Below, piece after piece: positions 1-5,906 of a stretch of 10,680 bases of DNA. Where the stretch lies: assembly GCA_900554455.1 (NCBI GenBank), contig USHT01000022.1, positions 1 through 10,680 on the forward strand, read 5' to 3'. This stretch comes from an uncultured Collinsella sp. GTDB lineage: Bacteria; Actinomycetota; Coriobacteriia; Coriobacteriales; Coriobacteriaceae. The position numbers and the translations under genes are program-made. Position 1 is the stretch's first letter. Each line of letters opens with the position of its first letter. Under the pieces are notes generated by a model, which saw only the letters and a program-made list of their open reading frames with translations, ran no database searches and had not been told where the DNA came from.

Positions 1-67
1 GACCAAAGAATTTAGCGGTCTCTTCCTGCTCGGCCTTGCCGCCGAACAGCTTATCAAAAAATCCCAT
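1..67 (-). CDS. 5' end of an unidentified gene (partial)
   Basis: Only the first 22 codons are inside the window. The reading frame starts at ATG (complement of 65-67) and begins MGFFDKLFGGKAEQEETAK, then runs off the left edge. A strong purine-rich Shine-Dalgarno stretch (GGAAGGAAGG) lies about 10 bases upstream, and a promoter-like pair lies further up at 143-171, so this is a real gene start. MGFFDKLFG-type N termini occur in many unrelated small cytoplasmic proteins, so I assign no function. Confidence 0.7.
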   Translation of the reverse strand, partial: MGFFDKLFGGKAEQEETAKFFG

Positions 68-142
68 GGTAAAATACCTTCCTTCCAATCACTTTACAGG
101 AAGCGGCGGCGCAGTGCAGCCGGCCGTTTCCGAAATCAATGT

Positions 143-171
143 GGTATACCCAAAAGATACCATATCGTGAA
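143..171 (-). promoter_or_regulatory. Probable promoter of the left-edge gene
   Basis: On the minus strand TTCACG (complement of 166-171) is followed after exactly 17 bases by TATACC (complement of 143-148). Each hexamer matches four of six consensus bases for a housekeeping sigma factor. Transcription would start near 136, leaving a leader of about 70 bases. The -10 region sits in a small inverted repeat (GGTAT...ATACC, 143-161) that could bind a regulator; this is only a suggestion. Confidence 0.4.
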
Positions 172-223
172 GAAAATTGCAATCGATATCCTGCATAAAC
201 TCGGCAGAAAATCTTCGGCAGGG

Positions 224-871
224 TCACATCAGGGCAATCAGCTGTTCGATCTCCTCCATGCGGGTGGCCCAGCTGGTGGCAATGCGCATCACGGTGTGGG
301 TGTCGTCGTACTTCTCCCAGAAGCCGAACTTCGCCTTGCCTTCCAGCGCTTCCAGCTGGCTGTTTGCCAGAATGGGGAACACCTGATTGGTGGGCGATTC
401 CATATAGAAGCGGTAGCCCTTGGCAGCAAGACCATCCTTCAGACAGTCTGCGGTCTCGATGGCGTTCCGGCTGATGCGGGTGTACAGATCATCGGTGAAC
501 AGCACGTCGAACTGCATGAGGATGTCATGAACCGCAGTGGGAAGGCCCGCGTCGTAGGCGACGGCAAGCGCGGAGCGCGACGTGGACCCCAGGCGCCATG
601 CCACGTAGCCCGCAGGAAGGGCCAGTGCAATCGCCGCAAACAGCGGCACGCAAAGGCGGACGACCCTTCTTGGGTAATAGCCAAGCCAGTCGTACCCGCC
701 GTTTCCCATGTGCTTAAAGGGAACAAGAGACAGCACTATGCCAGGGAAGAGGCTCGGACCCCCCGCGCCAAACGGCTTGACCATGATGTCGACGTGGTAC
801 AGGAACACCATCAGCGCTCCAAGCCCTCGCAGGCCGTCAAGCGACAAGACGCGCTTCTCGTGAGCAGGCAT
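224..871 (-). CDS. Chimeric frame: acyltransferase-3 N terminus fused to threonine aldolase C terminus
   Basis: The frame joins pieces of two unrelated proteins. Numbering here is from the upstream GTG at 877. Residues about 8-120 look like the start of an OafA/YrhL-type acyltransferase 3: SLDGLRGLGALMVFLYH carries the conserved first-helix Arg and His, and a basic YYPRRVVRL segment and a second hydrophobic helix follow. Residues about 122-217 match the C-terminal small domain of low-specificity L-threonine aldolase (FTDDLYTRISRNAIE, SPTNQVFPIL, FWEKYDDTHTV, TSWAT). Most acyltransferase membrane helices and the whole PLP-binding part of the aldolase are missing, so neither parental activity is expected. 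ATG at 871 is preferred because AAGGAAGG lies about 7 bases upstream; GTG at 877 is also possible. Promoter, ribosome site and frame are intact, so a protein may be made, but this is probably a deletion-generated pseudogene. Confidence 0.7.
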   Translation of the reverse strand: MPAHEKRVLSLDGLRGLGALMVFLYHVDIMVKPFGAGGPSLFPGIVLSLVPFKHMGNGGYDWLGYYPRRVVRLCVPLFAAIALALPAGYVAWRLGSTSRSALAVAYDAGLPTAVHDILMQFDVLFTDDLYTRISRNAIETADCLKDGLAAKGYRFYMESPTNQVFPILANSQLEALEGKAKFGFWEKYDDTHTVMRIATSWATRMEEIEQLIALM

Positions 872-909
872 CGTCACCCCTTCCTTTGCGCATTCGAGCA
901 GAATGTCTC

Positions 910-938
910 ATTATATACCCTCATGGATTTAGCGTACA
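910..938 (-). promoter_or_regulatory. Promoter of the chimeric frame
   Basis: The minus strand has a perfect TATAAT -10 box (complement of 910-915). A weak -35 candidate, TGTACG (complement of 933-938), lies 17 bases upstream. The start point would be near 903, about 30 bases before the ATG at 871. It presumably belonged to the parental acyltransferase gene. Confidence 0.5.
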
Positions 939-945
939 TTTTGAC

Positions 946-986
946 GAGCCAGACCCCCAAATCGGGCGGATTCGGGGGTTTGGCTC
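946..986. repeat. 18-bp-stem hairpin element
   Basis: Two 18-base arms (946-963 and 969-986) flank a 5-base GGGCG loop. They pair along the full length with two G-U wobbles, so the foldback is nearly perfect. No T-tract follows on either strand, so it is a poor intrinsic terminator. It sits between the promoter of the chimeric frame and the plus-strand remnant. It may be a dispersed REP-like palindrome or a rearrangement junction. Confidence 0.6.
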
Positions 987-1078
987 ATGTGCATGTTAAC
1001 GGCGGCGTGCAGATTGTCTACGGCAACATGGCATCTAACTACGCAACTCAGATGCGCGAGCTGTTGGGTATGGAGTAA
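986..1078 (+). pseudogene. C-terminal remnant, possibly of a PTS EIIB domain
   Basis: The last 30 or so codons of a plus-strand frame read HVHVNGGVQIVYGNMAS and then NYATQMRELLGME before a TAA stop. The pattern GVQIVYG, a short link and an amphipathic helix ending in LLG resembles the end of a glucose-family phosphotransferase EIIB domain. There is no start codon with a ribosome site, and no related sequence upstream: the frame runs directly into the 946-986 hairpin and the antisense of the neighbouring frame. A terminator-like hairpin 30 bases after the stop supports this being a genuine gene end. The family assignment rests on a short motif and is tentative. Confidence 0.35.
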
Positions 1079-1107
1079 ACGCCCCACATATCTATAAAAT
1101 CCGGTAT

Positions 1108-1144
1108 AAAAGGCGGCGGCAGACAATGAACTGGCGCCGCCTTT
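1108..1144 (+). terminator. Terminator hairpin after the PTS-like remnant
   Basis: AAAGGCGGCG (1109-1118) pairs perfectly with CGCCGCCTTT (1135-1144), and CAG/CTG extends the stem inward past one mismatch. The T run on the plus strand is short (three T). The minus strand reads four T (complement of 1108-1111), so it may work in both directions. Confidence 0.6.
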
Positions 1145-1160
1145 GAGTTACCTCACGCGC

Positions 1161-1220
1161 ATTTCGTGTACTTGGAATACACGAAATAGTAGAAAAGTGT
1201 GTATCTGAAGTACACGAAAT
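1161..1220. promoter_or_regulatory. Tandem palindromic operators GTGTA-N7-TACAC
   Basis: Two 17-base sites share one architecture: GTGTACTTGGAATACAC (1166-1182) and GTGTATCTGAAGTACAC (1199-1215). The first extends to a perfect 10-base inverted repeat (ATTTCGTGTA at 1161-1170, TACACGAAAT at 1178-1187). The second keeps the identical right arm TACACGAAAT (1211-1220). The centres are 33 bases apart, close to three helical turns, so two dimers could bind on one face. A weak minus-strand promoter (TGTACT-N17-TACTAT, complement of 1186-1214) lies between and over the sites. No regulator or intact target gene is adjacent. Confidence 0.6.
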
Positions 1221-1307
1221 TGCACTGTCGGAGCTTGCAGGCGGATAAACACTACTCGTATGGGACGGTTTTCACCGGTTGCTCGCCACCTTGGGCTATA
1301 TTCGCCC

Positions 1308-2561
1308 CTATGCCTGCATCTGGGGCTGTGCTGATTGACGACGGCGCTCCCAGCGAGCCAACTTAATCGTCACCAGCGTGAGCGCCCAGGCCACAAGCGA
1401 GAACGCGGCGCCCACTGCACCCACGTACGCAATGCCAATGCTGCTTACCACGGCGCCGCCCACTGCGGTGCCAAACGAGATGCCGACGTTAAACGCCATG
1501 GGCTCAACCGAACTTGCGAGTACCATCGACTTGGGATGGCGGCTGCGTGCCACGTCCATAAAGTGCGTGATGCACGACACCGAGAACAGGTACATGAGCA
1601 GCGCCAGGCTAAAGACAAAGACCAGCGCGAGCGGCATGGCGGCGCCCACGGCAAACAGCCCGAGCAGTGCCGCCGCCTGCAGCACAAACGTAACCAGCAG
1701 CGCCTTCATGCCAAAACGCGCATCGATCCATCCGCCCAGGATGTTCGAGATCAGGCAGAACACGCCGTAGGCCATGAGCGTGGTGCTGGCTTCGACCGTG
1801 CCCATGCCCAGCACCTGCTCAAGATAAGGCGTCACGTAGCCGTAGAACACATAGACCGAGCCCACGCCAAACAAAAAGATGAGCATGCCGGTAATGATAC
1901 TCGGCTCGCGTAGTAGCCCCGCCTGCTCGCGGAAGGTGGCGGGCTCATCGGTCTGCCCGGCGCGAGGCATAAACGCCACGAGCGCGCTGCAGATCAAAAC
2001 GGCAAAGGTCAGCGTGCCGTACATGGCCACGTGCCAGTCGAGCGTGTCGGCCACAAACTTGCCAATCGAGGTTACAAAGACCATTGCCACGGAAAACGCA
2101 CCATATACCACCGAGATGGCAAGTGAAGTTTGCTGCGGGGACAGCAGCTCGGGGATGTACGTCACGCCCACGGCGAGCAGCGCACCCGAGACAGAGCCCA
2201 GGACAATGCGTGAGATAAACAGCACCTGGAAGTTGGGGGCCAACGCCATGACCAGGTTGCCGAGCACAAAGACGACGCTATAGCACACGAGCAGCTGGTA
2301 GCGGCGGAATCGCCCCGTGCTGAGCGCGAGCACCGGCGTCGCGATAGCGTAGACGAGCGCAAACACGCTGATGAGCTGGCCCGCAGTGGCAAGTGATATG
2401 CCGAGTTCCGTTGCCAAGTCGCTTTCGATGCCGATGACCACGAACTCGGAGCAGCCGAGCGAGAATCCCAACAGCACGAGCAGCGCCAGGCAGAGCTTGG
2501 TGCGCGCGGGGGAGAGCGCGGCGGCGGTTGGCTTACTTTTAGGCGTGGTTGCGGCGGTCAA
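1308..2561 (-). CDS. MFS transporter, DHA1 (AraJ/YdhP-like) exporter
   Basis: The 417-residue product is a polytopic major facilitator superfamily permease of the DHA1 drug/sugar/purine proton-antiporter type, usual length about 400. Near the start, VLLGFSLGCSEFVVIGIESDLA followed by LGISLATAGQLISVFALVYAI is typical of AraJ/PbuE/YdhP-like exporters. A GRFRRYQLL loop matches the motif A position between helices 2 and 3, and a PRAGQTDEP-containing loop lies between the two six-helix halves. The substrate cannot be read from sequence. The frame stays open far upstream, but that part is antisense to the neighbouring gene. I chose TTG (complement of 2559-2561) because GGAG lies 8 bases before it; GTG at 2570 would overlap that GGAG. 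It diverges from the gene at 2820, with an inverted repeat between them. No clear terminator follows its stop. Confidence 0.85.
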   Translation of the reverse strand: MTAATTPKSKPTAAALSPARTKLCLALLVLLGFSLGCSEFVVIGIESDLATELGISLATAGQLISVFALVYAIATPVLALSTGRFRRYQLLVCYSVVFVLGNLVMALAPNFQVLFISRIVLGSVSGALLAVGVTYIPELLSPQQTSLAISVVYGAFSVAMVFVTSIGKFVADTLDWHVAMYGTLTFAVLICSALVAFMPRAGQTDEPATFREQAGLLREPSIITGMLIFLFGVGSVYVFYGYVTPYLEQVLGMGTVEASTTLMAYGVFCLISNILGGWIDARFGMKALLVTFVLQAAALLGLFAVGAAMPLALVFVFSLALLMYLFSVSCITHFMDVARSRHPKSMVLASSVEPMAFNVGISFGTAVGGAVVSSIGIAYVGAVGAAFSLVAWALTLVTIKLARWERRRQSAQPQMQA

Positions 2562-2670
2562 GGTTGTCACTCCAATGTCGCATGAATAAGCGGGATTCAC
2601 TTCCTGCAACTCTAACAGAATGTGAAAAGAGACAGTTCCTTTGCCGCATTGCGCTGCCAGCCAATCGCCC

Positions 2671-2735
2671 AAACCGTCACAACATTCGACGAAAATCTCG
2701 AAAACGAGGAAAAGCGTCGAATGTTGTGACGGTTT
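2671..2735. repeat. Perfect 21-bp inverted repeat in a divergent intergenic region
   Basis: The left arm 2671-2691 (starting AAACCGTCACAACATTCGAC) and right arm 2715-2735 are exact reverse complements over 21 bases. The 23-base loop contains a nested CTCG-AAAA-CGAG hairpin. It lies 110 bases upstream of the MFS start and 85 bases upstream of the membrane-protein start. No T-tract follows. It could be a mobile palindromic element (MITE/REP-like), a shared regulatory site or an RNA hairpin; the sequence alone does not decide. Confidence 0.75.
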
Positions 2736-2819
2736 CCTGTCTGTGCCGGCGAGCTCCAGCGCCCTCTGGGGGTATAAGGCTAGCAAGTGTTTATTTGCGA
2801 GGCCTAAGGGGCGCCCCGT

Positions 2820-3689
2820 ATGGATATCGATAACTTTGAATGGTGGTATAGCGAGGGCGAGGCTCCGGACGAGGAGTGGGACGAGCCCGCGTCGCGTGAC
2901 GTGTCGAGCGACGAGGACGAGACCGGCAACGATGCCGCTGTCGAGCCTGATGCCGCCTCCGATGCCGCCGAGCCCCTGACCTTCGAACAGGCTTGGGCCC
3001 AAGCCGAGGCCGATGAGGCTAAGGCCGATGCCACGGCCACACTCGGTGAGCCGGCGGACATGTCCATCTCGCCGGCAAAGATCCCGCAGCCGCGTCACAC
3101 CATCGACCCCGACAGCACGGCATCCTTCAGTATTCTCGACGTGCCCTCGCAGGGTGCTCAGGCGCCCGCGCCCACGCATCGTCCCGACTTGGCTCGCGAG
3201 GAAGATACAGGCCGCCGCTCGCCGCTCGGCCCCATCCTCATCGCCTTCATGGCCGGCGTCATCGCTTGCTCGGCGATCGGAAATGTCTGGAGCCATGTGG
3301 AGCAACAGCGCAAAGATGCCGCCAAGGTCGAGATGTCTGTCGAGCAATCGCTCAGCCGCACCCGCTCGGTACATGTGTCGGTCGAGATCAAGGACGGTGC
3401 GACATGGGACACCGCTCGCGGCGACAGCCAGATGCTCATCCACATCGTGGGGCGCACACTCAAAGGGCAGACGATTGACGAGTATCAATACGTCAATTCC
3501 GCTGGTGACGGCATCGAACTTAAGCCCGGCGACTACGAGCTCACCGTCGATGAACCGCCCGTCGCCACCGACGGCACGCGCTTCCGCGCTTCAAAGCGCA
3601 TGGTTCCCGTGAGCTTTAATTCGCAGGCGCCCGATACGGTCGATACCACGCCGCAGGGCGGGTTTGACCTTTACGTGGATACCCAGTAG
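2820..3689 (+). CDS. Single-pass membrane protein of unknown function with acidic N-terminal region
   Basis: I do not recognise a family for this 289-residue product. Residues 1-130 are low-complexity and very acidic (runs of Asp, Glu and Ala), presumably disordered and cytoplasmic. A GRRSPLGP segment leads into one membrane helix at about 135-155. Residues 160-180 look helical. Residues about 183-289 form a probable beta-rich external domain; GIELKPGDYELTV resembles strands of Ig-like or Cna-B-like folds. No signal peptide or sorting motif is seen, so type II-like topology is inferred from the basic residues before the helix. The ATG is supported by AAGGGG 8 bases upstream. That Shine-Dalgarno sits in a GGGGCGCCCC palindrome just before the start. 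A possible -10 box, TATAAG, lies at 2773-2778 with no clear -35. Confidence 0.8.
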   Translation: MDIDNFEWWYSEGEAPDEEWDEPASRDVSSDEDETGNDAAVEPDAASDAAEPLTFEQAWAQAEADEAKADATATLGEPADMSISPAKIPQPRHTIDPDSTASFSILDVPSQGAQAPAPTHRPDLAREEDTGRRSPLGPILIAFMAGVIACSAIGNVWSHVEQQRKDAAKVEMSVEQSLSRTRSVHVSVEIKDGATWDTARGDSQMLIHIVGRTLKGQTIDEYQYVNSAGDGIELKPGDYELTVDEPPVATDGTRFRASKRMVPVSFNSQAPDTVDTTPQGGFDLYVDTQ

Positions 3690-3797
3690 GCGCTCGCCGC
3701 TCATTCCGCCATGGCTACTCAATAATCGCCTGCCGTCTCGCCGCCAAGAGTGGGACAATAGCCCGCGACACTATTGTTTACTTTTGGAGGAAGTAGC

Positions 3798-4691
3798 ATG
3801 TCTACCGTCACTACCATCAAGCGCGGCAGTCTTACCGCGGCCATCGATTCCATGGGTGCCCAGCTCATGAGCCTTGCCCTCAACGGCAACGAGTATCTGT
3901 GGCAGGGCGACCCCGCCTTTTGGGGCAAGCATGCGCCCATCCTGTTCCCCATTGTGGGCTCGCTGCGCAACAACACGGCGACGTCTACGGCTGGCACCTG
4001 CGAGATGCCGCGCCACGGACTCGCGCGCATCGTCGAGCACAAGCTGGTCGAGGTTTCGGAGGACGGCTCCTCGGTAACGTACGGGATCACCGACACGCCC
4101 GAGTCGCTCAAGGCCTTTCCGTACCACTTTAAGCTCAACATGACCTATGCCCTGACTGGTGACGCCACGCTTACCCAGACCTTTGCCGTTACGAACACCG
4201 GCGACGTGGACCTGCCGTTCTCGGTGGGCGGCCACCCCGCGTTTAACGTACCGGCTCCCGGTGCCGAGGACGAGGCATTCGAGGATTACGAGCTGGCGTT
4301 TACCGAGGCTTGGACGAACGAGGCTCCCATCATCACGCCCGACGGCCTTATGACGTTCGAGGGTAGTTACAAGGCTCCCGATAACTCGGACGTGCTGCCC
4401 ATCACGCACCGCAGCTTCGATAACGACGCCATCATGTTCACCGATACTCCGGGCTCCACGCTCACGCTGCGCGGCCGCAAGTCGGGCCACGGCGTCAAGA
4501 TCGACTTTGAGGGCTTTAAGTACATTGGCGTGTGGTCTGCCGCCAACGACGCTCCGTTTGTGGCGCTCGAGCCCTGGACCGGTCATACCACCATGGACAC
4601 CGAGGACGATGTCTTTGAGCACAAGGTCAACACCATCACCTTGGCTCCCGGCGAGACGGACAAGCGCAGCTTTAGCGTTACCTTGCTCTAG
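3798..4691 (+). CDS. Aldose 1-epimerase family protein (LacX-like)
   Basis: This 297-residue protein belongs to the galactose-mutarotase-like beta-sandwich family, whose members interconvert alpha and beta anomers of free or phosphorylated sugars. Visible family features are FWGKHAPILFPIVGSL (about 41-56), PRHGLAR (71-77), GGHPAFNVP with the presumed catalytic His146, and ALEPWTGHT with the presumed catalytic Glu258. The LEPW motif and the length fit the LacX-like branch rather than longer GalM enzymes; the sugar cannot be assigned. The start at 3798 is set by GGAGGAAG about 5 bases upstream. It appears to be transcribed alone: 108 bases separate it from the gene before, and a GC-rich hairpin plus an intrinsic terminator follow. 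A small ACAATA/TATTGT inverted repeat (3755-3777) precedes the ribosome site. Confidence 0.9.
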   Translation: MSTVTTIKRGSLTAAIDSMGAQLMSLALNGNEYLWQGDPAFWGKHAPILFPIVGSLRNNTATSTAGTCEMPRHGLARIVEHKLVEVSEDGSSVTYGITDTPESLKAFPYHFKLNMTYALTGDATLTQTFAVTNTGDVDLPFSVGGHPAFNVPAPGAEDEAFEDYELAFTEAWTNEAPIITPDGLMTFEGSYKAPDNSDVLPITHRSFDNDAIMFTDTPGSTLTLRGRKSGHGVKIDFEGFKYIGVWSAANDAPFVALEPWTGHTTMDTEDDVFEHKVNTITLAPGETDKRSFSVTLL

Positions 4692-4721
4692 AGGTTCCGC
4701 CGTTCTAACGAACAGCGGACC
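4692..4721 (+). repeat. GC-rich hairpin repeat, copy 1, just after the epimerase stop
   Basis: The 30-base element begins AGGTTCCGCCGTTCTA and folds into a stem with one bulged T, one C-A mismatch and a TAAC loop. It matches the element after prfA (10646-10675) at 28 of 30 positions. It starts at the base after the stop codon. It has no T-tract, so it may protect the mRNA 3' end or assist the terminator at 4763-4804. Confidence 0.65.
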
Positions 4722-4762
4722 GGTCGACGTTGCGCGCCACCCAGAGCGACAATTTGTCATTC

Positions 4763-4804
4763 AAAAGGCACGGCATGACCAGAAGGTCTATGCCGTGCCT
4801 TTTT
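4763..4804 (+). terminator. Intrinsic terminator after the epimerase gene
   Basis: AAAAGGCACGGCATGACC (4763-4780) pairs with the 4785-4803 arm around an AGAA loop, giving about 18 base pairs with one bulged T, followed by a run of five T ending at 4804. This is a textbook rho-independent terminator separating the epimerase from the ABC operon. Between it and 4970 I see no clear promoter or riboswitch. Confidence 0.85.
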
Positions 4805-4970
4805 CATGCCACTTGTTCGCTCTGGACGTCGCTCGCCGGCATTGCCAAAACATCGGCGTCCCCAATGACTACCGCGTGTCTATTAATTTTTCGAGCTTGT
4901 GCTGCGCTGCTAGTTGCTGGCGTATATCCTGTTAAGTCGTCAGCATACGATTCAACAGGGAAGGCAGATT

Positions 4971-5897
4971 ATGCATTCTCCCCATCAACGCGACGCGCAT
5001 CCACAGCCGGTATGCAGCCGTCGCATCTTTTTGGGTAGCGCCCTCGCTGCGAGCGCTTCCGTCGTCGCCGGCGCGCTTGCCGGCTGTCAGCGCCCGTCAA
5101 CGCTCAAGGTGGTTCAGCCCACGACGGGCGGCGGTCGCGACGACCTGTCCGATTCCGTGATCGGCAAGGATAAGATCCGCATTGGCATGGAGGCGGCCTA
5201 CGCCCCGTACAACTGGCAGGTCTCCGAGGCCAGCGAGTACACCATCCCCATCGACAACGTGCAGGGCGCCTATGCCGATGGCTACGACGTGCAGATCGCC
5301 AAGATCGTCTGCAAGGCCCTCGGTGGCGAGCCCGTTGCCGTCAAGCAGAGTTTCTCGGGCCTTATCGATTCGCTCAACAACGGCCAGATCGACCTCATCA
5401 TTGCCGGCATGAGCGCCACGCCCGAGCGCGAGGAGTCCGTCGGCTTTTCCGACCCGTACTTCATTGGCTACTTTGGCCTGTTCGTAAAAGAGGGTTTCCC
5501 CTACCAAAACGCGACCAAGCTCAGCGACTTTAGCGGCGCTACGGTGCTCGGGCAAAAGGACACCATGCTCGATACCGTCATCGACGAGATCCCGGGCGTT
5601 GTCCACAAAAACCCGGTCGACTCGGTCCCCACGGTGTTTTCGAATCTGCTGCAGGGCACCTGCGACGCCGTGACTTACAACACCGAGAATGAGAAGGGCT
5701 ATATGGCCCAAAATCCCGGTATCGTCCCCATCCAGTTTGCCGAGGGCGAGGGCTTTAAGCAGGAGGTCACGGCAAATGTCGGTTGCCGCAAGGGCTCGGA
5801 CAAGCTGCTTAAGCTCATCGACAAGACACTCAAGGGCATTAGCCAAGAGGAGCGCGACCAAATGTGGGACGCGTGCCTCGACCGTCAGCCGGCATAG
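4971..5897 (+). CDS. Amino-acid ABC transporter substrate-binding lipoprotein (SBP family 3)
   Basis: The 308-residue protein is the extracellular receptor of a polar amino-acid importer. The N terminus has a twin-arginine SRRIFLG motif (17-22), a hydrophobic stretch and an ALAGC lipobox with Cys39, so it is probably a Tat-exported lipoprotein anchored in the membrane. Residues about 68-300 form the SBP_bac_3 domain: IRIGMEAAYAPYNW, GYDVQIAKIV, GLIDSLNNGQIDLIIAGMSAT, then TPER with Arg153, the usual alpha-carboxylate ligand, and FSDPYF. The second-lobe motif reads CDAVTYNTENEKG, where many relatives have an Asp after DAVV; Glu239 may play that role. Glutamine, cystine or other polar amino acids are all possible. 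The ATG is preceded by AGGGAAGG 6 bases upstream. It is the first gene of an operon; the permease starts 9 bases after its stop. Confidence 0.92.
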   Translation: MHSPHQRDAHPQPVCSRRIFLGSALAASASVVAGALAGCQRPSTLKVVQPTTGGGRDDLSDSVIGKDKIRIGMEAAYAPYNWQVSEASEYTIPIDNVQGAYADGYDVQIAKIVCKALGGEPVAVKQSFSGLIDSLNNGQIDLIIAGMSATPEREESVGFSDPYFIGYFGLFVKEGFPYQNATKLSDFSGATVLGQKDTMLDTVIDEIPGVVHKNPVDSVPTVFSNLLQGTCDAVTYNTENEKGYMAQNPGIVPIQFAEGEGFKQEVTANVGCRKGSDKLLKLIDKTLKGISQEERDQMWDACLDRQPA

Positions 5898-5906
5898 GGA
5901 GGCAGC

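Noticed and set aside
167..985. Long plus-strand frame across the left region
   Set aside because: It is antisense to the chimeric acyltransferase/aldolase frame and low in recognisable motifs; only its final 30 codons look like protein and are listed separately.
1161..1220. Possible start of a CRISPR-like array
   Set aside because: Only two degenerate units occur and each is internally palindromic with a conserved 17-base core, which fits paired operators rather than repeat-spacer units.
2562..3488. N-terminal extension of the MFS frame on the minus strand
   Set aside because: This part is antisense to the membrane-protein gene, has no membrane-transporter features, and a TTG with a well-placed GGAG starts the transporter at 2561.
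3755..3777. ACAATA/TATTGT inverted repeat before the epimerase gene, with TATTGT as a -10 box
   Set aside because: No -35 lies at a suitable distance and the start point would fall on the ribosome site; the six-base arms are too short to claim an operator.
3771..4760. Minus-strand frame of 329 codons opposite the epimerase gene
   Set aside because: It is antisense to a gene with clear catalytic motifs and has no family signature of its own.
4805..4970. Promoter or riboswitch ahead of the ABC operon
   Set aside because: Several AT-rich hexamers occur (for example TATTAA and TATATC), but none pairs with a plausible -35 at 16-18 bases, and no conserved riboswitch core was recognised.
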